Source: G963674685 sp963674685
Lineage (GTDB): Bacteria; Lernaellota; Lernaellaia; JACKCT01
DNA: 64,000 nucleotides
NCBI GenBank assembly: GCA_963674685.2
Contig: CAXXWT010000009.1
Location: forward strand, 124,001-188,000
Direction of reading: 5' to 3'
Below the pieces are notes generated by a model. That model worked only from the letters and a program-made list of their open reading frames with translations, was not told the DNA's origin and made no database searches. Positions 59,535-64,000 of this stretch are shown in pieces; within the stretch, counting starts at the first letter, position 1; each line of letters begins with the position of its first letter. The position numbers were made by a program, and so were the translations under genes.

Positions 59535-60164
59535 TTAACCCAGAAATCCGTTGTCTTTGCCGAATTCAATGATATCCGGGATACTAACAAGCCCTAACTT
59601 GATCTTGATTCGCTGCACATAGGTATTAATCGTGCTTTGGGAAAGATCCATGTCCAAAGCGATCTGTTTGGAACGTTTTCCCAGGGTCAGCCCACGAACG
59701 ACCTGAAGTTCCCTGGTGCTCAGTAATGCTTCCGGATTTTTCGCCAAATCGATTTCATGCTCTAGAAGGTATTCCGCAAGTTCTCTGGTGATATACCTCT
59801 TCCCGGTGGATACAACGCGAATAGCTTCCGCCAGTTCGCTGATCGGACGGCGTTTGTTGAGAAACCCCAAAGCTCCGGCGCGGAAATAGGATACAGCATG
59901 ATGATCTTCAGGGTACATTGTGAATAAAACAATGGCCAAACCCGGTTTGACGGACAAGAGGTCTTTGATCATATTCGGACCCGAGTTACCCGGCATGTTG
60001 ATATCCAGCACCAGGACATCCCAGTTTTCTGTTTGCGCTTTTTTGTCCAGGTCGACGGCCGTTTCCGTCTCGCCGCAAATAACGATTTCCGAATCAACGG
60101 AAAGAAGCGGCTTTAATCCGCTTCGAACAATTTCGTGGTCGTCAGCGATAAATACCCGAATCAC
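59535..60164 (-). CDS. NarL/LuxR-family response regulator
   Basis: The 209-residue product has a receiver domain with IADDHEIV (acidic pocket at residues 8-9), phosphoacceptor Asp54 in LVLDINMPG, and a C-terminal LuxR-type helix-turn-helix (LSTRELQVVRGLTLGKRSKQ, then IALDMDLSQSTINTYVQRIK). It starts with GTG overlapping the histidine kinase stop by 4 bp (GTGA). A repeated operator-like sequence lies just downstream, in front of the next lipoprotein gene on the same strand. Confidence 0.9.
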   Translation of the reverse strand: MIRVFIADDHEIVRSGLKPLLSVDSEIVICGETETAVDLDKKAQTENWDVLVLDINMPGNSGPNMIKDLLSVKPGLAIVLFTMYPEDHHAVSYFRAGALGFLNKRRPISELAEAIRVVSTGKRYITRELAEYLLEHEIDLAKNPEALLSTRELQVVRGLTLGKRSKQIALDMDLSQSTINTYVQRIKIKLGLVSIPDIIEFGKDNGFLG

Positions 60165-60937
60165 TTCTTGTCTCCCTGTTCCATTTTTTCAAGGGAAAAA
60201 CAAATTGAAATTTCGGTGCCGTCTCCTGTCTTGGTTTTGATCGTCATTTCACCTCCAAGTAGTTTCACCCTTTCTTCAATGCCCCTCAGGCCAAGACGAT
60301 TTTTCGCAAGAGCCTTTTTCGGGTCACTGGCCTTATTCAGCAGCGGGACTTCCATATCCATCCGCACCAGCATCTGCCCCAGTTCGTCGTGAAGGTCGTG
60401 GGCGATGCGGTTGCGTTCCTGCTCCTGCACCTTGAACACCGCTGTTGTCAACTGCCTGATCTTCTCCGTCTGTTCGGAGACACGGTCTTGAAGGTTTGCA
60501 GTGAGGTCATTGAGCTTACGCCGTTGCAGGAAATTGGTTCGCAATACAAGATAAATGGCGTGCCCGGCGGCGAATGCCGCAAATGCCGAAGCGACGGACC
60601 AGGTGACGGGCGTTCCGACAACGGCAAGGGCCATTTGATCCGAAGCAAATGTGAATAATGATGCGAAATAAAAAACCAGAATCGCAAAGGCTGCGATCAG
60701 CCTTTTTATCGGCGGAACGAACAACATCACCGAAAGCATAGGCGTTGTATACACCGCATAAGCGAAGGAAGAGTTGAATCCGCCGACCCCGGCGACAATC
60801 CATCCCCCTATCGCCATCATGGCGGAAAATGCGATAAGGCCCAGATAATAGGGGTGGTCGGAAAATGTTCGACTGAATCGCAACGTAAGAAATGTCAATA
60901 GAGAAACGAGAAGAATTGAAATGCGGAAATATTGCAT
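60161..60937 (-). CDS. NarX/DegS-type histidine kinase with internally deleted ATPase domain
   Basis: The 258-residue product has five or six membrane helices, a coiled coil and the HisKA_3 phosphoacceptor motif (His180 in RIAHDLHDELGQ). The motif is followed after only about 35 residues by the end of an HATPase domain (LGLRGIEERVKLLGGEMTIK, then GDGTEISICF). The N box and the DxGxG G1 box that bind ATP, and much of the second DHp helix, are missing: roughly 100 residues compared with the family. The frame is intact. It could be phosphorylated by another kinase, act only as a phosphatase or sensor, or be decaying. Confidence 0.8.
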   Translation of the reverse strand: MQYFRISILLVSLLTFLTLRFSRTFSDHPYYLGLIAFSAMMAIGGWIVAGVGGFNSSFAYAVYTTPMLSVMLFVPPIKRLIAAFAILVFYFASLFTFASDQMALAVVGTPVTWSVASAFAAFAAGHAIYLVLRTNFLQRRKLNDLTANLQDRVSEQTEKIRQLTTAVFKVQEQERNRIAHDLHDELGQMLVRMDMEVPLLNKASDPKKALAKNRLGLRGIEERVKLLGGEMTIKTKTGDGTEISICFSLEKMEQGDKK

Positions 60938-60985
60938 GGCGAGGAAAAACGGGGAGTTGAGATCAAAGAATAGAAAATCCGTAAA

Positions 60986-61300
60986 TCAAGGAACAATTGC
61001 GCCGATTGATGTCGTAATACCGCAGATATAGAGTCCGGCTATGGTTAATCTGGTGCAATGGTTTCGAAAAACTTCCCGCTCTTCAATGGACATCTCCTTG
61101 CCGCGGGCGATATCCAACTCCAGGTTCGCCAGCGAATCCCTGATCGGATTGATGGCGGAACTGAAAACTCCGATTTTCAAAATGGCTCCTTGGATTTTCA
61201 AAGCAGGTTCAAGGAGATTAACAATATTACGGATTGATTCAAGAGCAAAACTGCCCGGTTGCCTAATAATATGGGAGGATAATGTTTTCCATTGATGCAA
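60986..61300 (-). CDS. Hypothetical protein, uncertain
   Basis: A 104-residue frame starts with TTG after a GAAGAAGAG stretch and codes for a helical product (SIRNIVNLLEPALKIQGAIL, IRDSLANLELDIARGKEMS) with a weakly hydrophobic C-terminus (LTIAGLYICGITTSIGAIV). No family was recognised, the start codon is rare and the composition is AT-rich, so it may not be a gene. It lies upstream of the histidine kinase on the same strand with a 48-bp gap. The rest of 60938-61371 shows nothing else. Confidence 0.35.
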   Translation of the reverse strand: MHQWKTLSSHIIRQPGSFALESIRNIVNLLEPALKIQGAILKIGVFSSAINPIRDSLANLELDIARGKEMSIEEREVFRNHCTRLTIAGLYICGITTSIGAIVP

Positions 61301-61371
61301 ACTCTTCTTCGCGCGCGAAAATATGATATAAGAAGGAGTCTTGTTTTGAGGGACATATGGAGGATTTCATA

Positions 61372-62355
61372 ATGATGCGACCCAAAAGTTTTTTCCTGCC
61401 GATGCTGGCTGTTTTAATCGGACTTTCATTCTTCTTTGCCTGCGGCGATGACGACGACGATGACAACGACGCGGATTCCGGCGACCAGATCGGCGACGAA
61501 GACCTGGAAGGATACATTTATTGCACCGGCGGCGCCTTCGCCATGGGAAGCCCGTCGGATGAAACGGGGCGAAATGACGACGAAAAGGAGCACGACGTTA
61601 CGCTCACGAACGATTTTCTCATCATGGAAAAGGAAGTCACGCAAAATGAGTTTGAGAATCTCATGAAGCACAATCCCAGCTCTCCGACTTATTGCGGCGG
61701 CGAATGTCCCGTGGAAAATTTGAGCTGGTACGACGCCGTAGCCTACGCAATAGTTCTTTCCGAAAACAAAGGCGTCGCGCCATGCTATGAACTATCCGAC
61801 GTCATGTGCTGGGACGGCACTATCGACTCCGAAGACGAGGAAAACCGCTTCTGCGCGGGCCACGGCGGCATCGACGCGGCAATTGTCTCCCTCAAAGGCG
61901 TCGCCTCGGTTTACGAGTGCGAGGGCTATAGACTGCCCACGGAAGCCGAGTGGGAGTTCGCCGCGCGGGCGGGGCGCACCTTCGCCTTTTTCAACGGCGA
62001 CATCACATCCCCGGAAAATTGCAATGATCCTGACCCGAACCTCGACCTCGTGGGCTGGTACTGCGGCAATTCAAATTATGAAACGCACGCCGGCGCCAAG
62101 CTGGAGCCTAACGGATGGAACATCTACGACATGCACGGCAATGTCGGCGAATGGACCTGGGACGATTACGGCTCTTATTCATCGGAAGCCGAGAACCCGG
62201 AAAAATTCAGCGGCGACGAGGAAACGCCCAGGGTTTATCGCGGCGGCAACTACTCCGGGAAGGCCAAGGATTGCCGCTCGGCCGCGCGCGCGGCGCATCT
62301 TCCGGAAATGCGTTTTCCCTATATCGGATTCCGCCTGGCGAAGACGTATCCGTAA
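61372..62355 (+). CDS. Poly-Asp-linker lipoprotein with formylglycine-generating-enzyme (SUMF1) fold
   Basis: The 327-residue product has a lipobox (FFFACG), a DDDDDDNDADSGDQ linker and an FGE-sulfatase domain: FAMGSPSDETGRNDDEKEHD, MEKEVTQNEFENLM, PVENLSWYDAVAYA, YRLPTEAEWEFAARAG, NIYDMHGNVGEWTWD and the C-terminal YIGFRLAK. Lipid-anchored members of this family are often not catalytic FGEs, and the active-site cysteine pair of FGE is not clearly present, so the function is open. The GGAGG that overlaps an upstream in-frame ATG (61357) serves the ATG at 61372. Confidence 0.85.
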   Translation: MMRPKSFFLPMLAVLIGLSFFFACGDDDDDDNDADSGDQIGDEDLEGYIYCTGGAFAMGSPSDETGRNDDEKEHDVTLTNDFLIMEKEVTQNEFENLMKHNPSSPTYCGGECPVENLSWYDAVAYAIVLSENKGVAPCYELSDVMCWDGTIDSEDEENRFCAGHGGIDAAIVSLKGVASVYECEGYRLPTEAEWEFAARAGRTFAFFNGDITSPENCNDPDPNLDLVGWYCGNSNYETHAGAKLEPNGWNIYDMHGNVGEWTWDDYGSYSSEAENPEKFSGDEETPRVYRGGNYSGKAKDCRSAARAAHLPEMRFPYIGFRLAKTYP

Positions 62356-62400
62356 TTTCGGGTATCGGGGCTTGGATTCCGGGTTTCGGGAGGCTCGCGG
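62356..62400. repeat. Short dispersed repeat words between convergent genes
   Basis: TTTCGGGTATCGGGGCTTGG and CCGGGTTTCGGGA resemble the CGGGTATCGGG words at 15200-15230, so this is another piece of the same interspersed low-complexity repeat family. Confidence 0.45.
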
Positions 62401-64000
62401 TTAATGGCTGGGAAGCTCGTCCAATTCACTTGACAGCTTGTCGCCTTCTTCGATCAGGTGTTCCCAGCGGGCCGTCAATTCATCGAGTTTGTCGCGTTTT
62501 CTCGTGAACTGATCGAGCAATTTATCGAATGCGCCCTGGTCGTCGTATCGGCTCGGATCGCTGAGAGCCTTTTCCAGTTCGGCCTTGTCCACGTCCAGCC
62601 TCGCCACGCGATCTTCGATATCCGCGATCTTCTTTTGCGTTTCCTCGATGCGGCGCTCTAATGTTTTGCGTTGGCGGTTGATTTGCTTGCGTTGCTCGAA
62701 ACTGACCTTCGCTTCGGAATCATTCGCTGTGGATTTTGCCTCTTTGACTTCTTCCGGCTCATCGGTTTCGACGGCGTTTTGCCGATGATAAAAATATTCA
62801 TCGAGGCTGCCGGGATAATCGATCAGTTTCCCGTCTTGGATATCCCATATTCTCGTGGCCAGGCGTTTGATGAAGGCCCGGTTGTGGCTGACGAAAATCA
62901 ACGTGCCGTCGAAACTGTCCAGGGTTTCGGCCAATGCTTCGCTGGAGATGAGGTCCAGGTGGTTCGTCGGTTCGTCCATGAGAAGAAGATTGCCGGGCTT
63001 GACCAGCAGTTGCGCCAGGCTCACGCGGGCCATTTCCCCGCCGGACAAAACGCCCACTTGCTTGTCGACTTCCTCGCCGGAAAACAAAAACGCGCCGCAG
63101 ATGGAGCGAACCCTTGTTTGCGTCAGGGACGGATTGACAACCCATACTTCTTCGAGAACGGATCGGTTGGGATTGAGCTTGTCCAGATGATGCTGCGCGT
63201 AGTAGGAAAGCTCCACGTTGGTTCCGTATTTCACTTCTCCGGCCGTCGGTTCCAGTTCCCCCGACATGATGCGAAGCAGGGTCGTTTTTCCCGCGCCGTT
63301 TTCGCCGATCAGAGCGACGCGGTCGCCGCGCTCCACCGCCGCATTCAGATTCCTGTACAAATCCAGCGGCCCGAAACTCTGGCTGATGTTTTCGACCTTG
63401 ACCGGATGGCGCCCGGTGCGTTCGCAGGGCGGAAACCGGAATTCGATCGAAGCCCGCTCATGATCGACTTCGACAAGCTCCATCTTTTCAAGCTTCTTGA
63501 CGCGGCTTTGAACCTGCCGGGCTTTCGTGGATTTGGCCCGAAAGCGACGGATGAACTGCTCGGCCTGGCGGATTTGGGCTTCCTGGTTGCGGCGTGCGGC
63601 GCGGCGCACTTCCAGTTCCTGCTCGCGCAGCACCAGATATTGATCATAGTTGCCGGTATAGGCGCGCAGTCCCTCAATTTCAAAAGACAATATTCTTTGC
63701 GCGTGGCGGTTGATGAAATCCCTGTCGTGGCTGATGAGCATGATGGAGCTTGAGACCTGCTTGAGAAATTCGTCGAGCCACATGAGGGAAGGGATGTCCA
63801 GGTGATTCGTCGGCTCGTCGAGCAAAAGCAGATCGGGCTTTTTGAAAAGCAGTCCCGCCAACGCCGCGCGCGTCTTCCAGCCTCCGGAAAATATGGAAAG
63901 GCTCTTGTCGAAATCTTTGGTCTTAAACCCGAGTCCGGCGAGAATGCTCTCGGCTTTGTGGCGGCTGTATTCGGCCTCGAAGCGGTCGATCTGATCATGC
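62401..64000 (-). CDS. ABC-F family ATPase (5' part beyond the window)
   Basis: ABC-F proteins are soluble tandem ATPases that act on ribosomes. The frame is open from the window edge and reads FSGGWKTRAALAGLLFKKPD, then LLLLDEPTNHLD (signature and Walker B of the first ATPase), the linker with RRFRAKSTKARQVQSRVKKL, a complete second ATPase (GENGAGKTTLLR, LSGGEMARVSLAQLL, LLMDEPTNHLD, VSHNRAF) and a long coiled-coil C-terminus (KQINRQRKTLERRIEETQKK onward) like that of Uup or YheS-type members. The first Walker A lies outside the window. No membrane segments are present. Confidence 0.92.
   Translation of the reverse strand, partial: HDQIDRFEAEYSRHKAESILAGLGFKTKDFDKSLSIFSGGWKTRAALAGLLFKKPDLLLLDEPTNHLDIPSLMWLDEFLKQVSSSIMLISHDRDFINRHAQRILSFEIEGLRAYTGNYDQYLVLREQELEVRRAARRNQEAQIRQAEQFIRRFRAKSTKARQVQSRVKKLEKMELVEVDHERASIEFRFPPCERTGRHPVKVENISQSFGPLDLYRNLNAAVERGDRVALIGENGAGKTTLLRIMSGELEPTAGEVKYGTNVELSYYAQHHLDKLNPNRSVLEEVWVVNPSLTQTRVRSICGAFLFSGEEVDKQVGVLSGGEMARVSLAQLLVKPGNLLLMDEPTNHLDLISSEALAETLDSFDGTLIFVSHNRAFIKRLATRIWDIQDGKLIDYPGSLDEYFYHRQNAVETDEPEEVKEAKSTANDSEAKVSFEQRKQINRQRKTLERRIEETQKKIADIEDRVARLDVDKAELEKALSDPSRYDDQGAFDKLLDQFTRKRDKLDELTARWEHLIEEGDKLSSELDELPSH

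Noticed and set aside
29702..62355. Functional pairing of the sulfatase-fold enzyme with the formylglycine-generating-enzyme-fold lipoprotein
   Set aside because: The enzyme lacks a Cys/Ser formylglycine motif, and the lipoprotein lacks a clear FGE cysteine pair; the two genes are also 30 kb apart.

Overview
The window is GC-rich, densely coded DNA from a flagellated, Gram-negative, Deltaproteobacteria-like bacterium. The pointers are the flagellar order fliO-fliP-fliQ-fliR-flhB-flhA-flhF-flhG-fliA-cheY, a cytochrome b558-type succinate dehydrogenase, OmpA and DUF481 outer-membrane proteins, and many lipoproteins whose lipidated cysteine is followed by a poly-Asp linker. The exact phylum cannot be fixed from sequence alone. 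No rRNA, tRNA or CRISPR array was seen.

Layout. Positions 1-11455 hold a flagellar export and regulation operon (fliO to fliA), then cheY behind a sigma-28-type promoter, a FliK-like protein and a FlhB C-terminal paralogue; a PilZ-type c-di-GMP receptor faces it. Positions 12529-16352 are sdhC-sdhA-sdhB, with sdhA and sdhB separated by 460 bp of dispersed repeats. Positions 16652-21075 carry a LolA-like periplasmic protein, a DUF1302-like barrel and a membrane glycosyltransferase; a 139-bp MITE-like element lies between the first two. An AT-rich three-gene island (21079-23008, minus strand) encodes a winged-helix regulator, a small protein and a membrane PAS protein. Housekeeping-type genes follow (plsC, SDR, radical SAM/DUF2344, RNase G, sulfatase-fold enzyme).

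From 31.7 kb onward the window is dominated by secreted proteins: a calcineurin-fold lipoprotein, an OmpA protein, duplicated methyltransferase lipoproteins, a large unknown lipoprotein, a sialidase-like lipoprotein, a GPI-phospholipase-D-like enzyme with a seven-bladed FG-GAP propeller, a gingipain-family protease, a papain-family protease, a PI-PLC-like lipoprotein, a glutaminyl cyclase and a formylglycine-generating-enzyme-fold lipoprotein. Two lipid phosphodiesterases and two cysteine proteases close together suggest an extracellular arsenal acting on other cells or detritus (inference). A NarL-type two-component pair sits beside this set, and its kinase lacks much of its ATPase domain.

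The two most interesting observations are: (i) a peroxiredoxin-like gene (37615-38160, minus) whose peroxidatic cysteine codon is an in-frame UGA followed at the right distance by a bacterial-SECIS-like hairpin, so it is very probably a selenoprotein; and (ii) the secreted proteins carry a cysteine plus poly-Asp module at one end or the other. Six lipoproteins have it at the N-terminus, and three non-lipoprotein enzymes have a mirror-image poly-Asp plus Cys-Gly tail at the C-terminus. Two of those tails are clearly related, which suggests an undescribed C-terminal sorting or anchoring signal.
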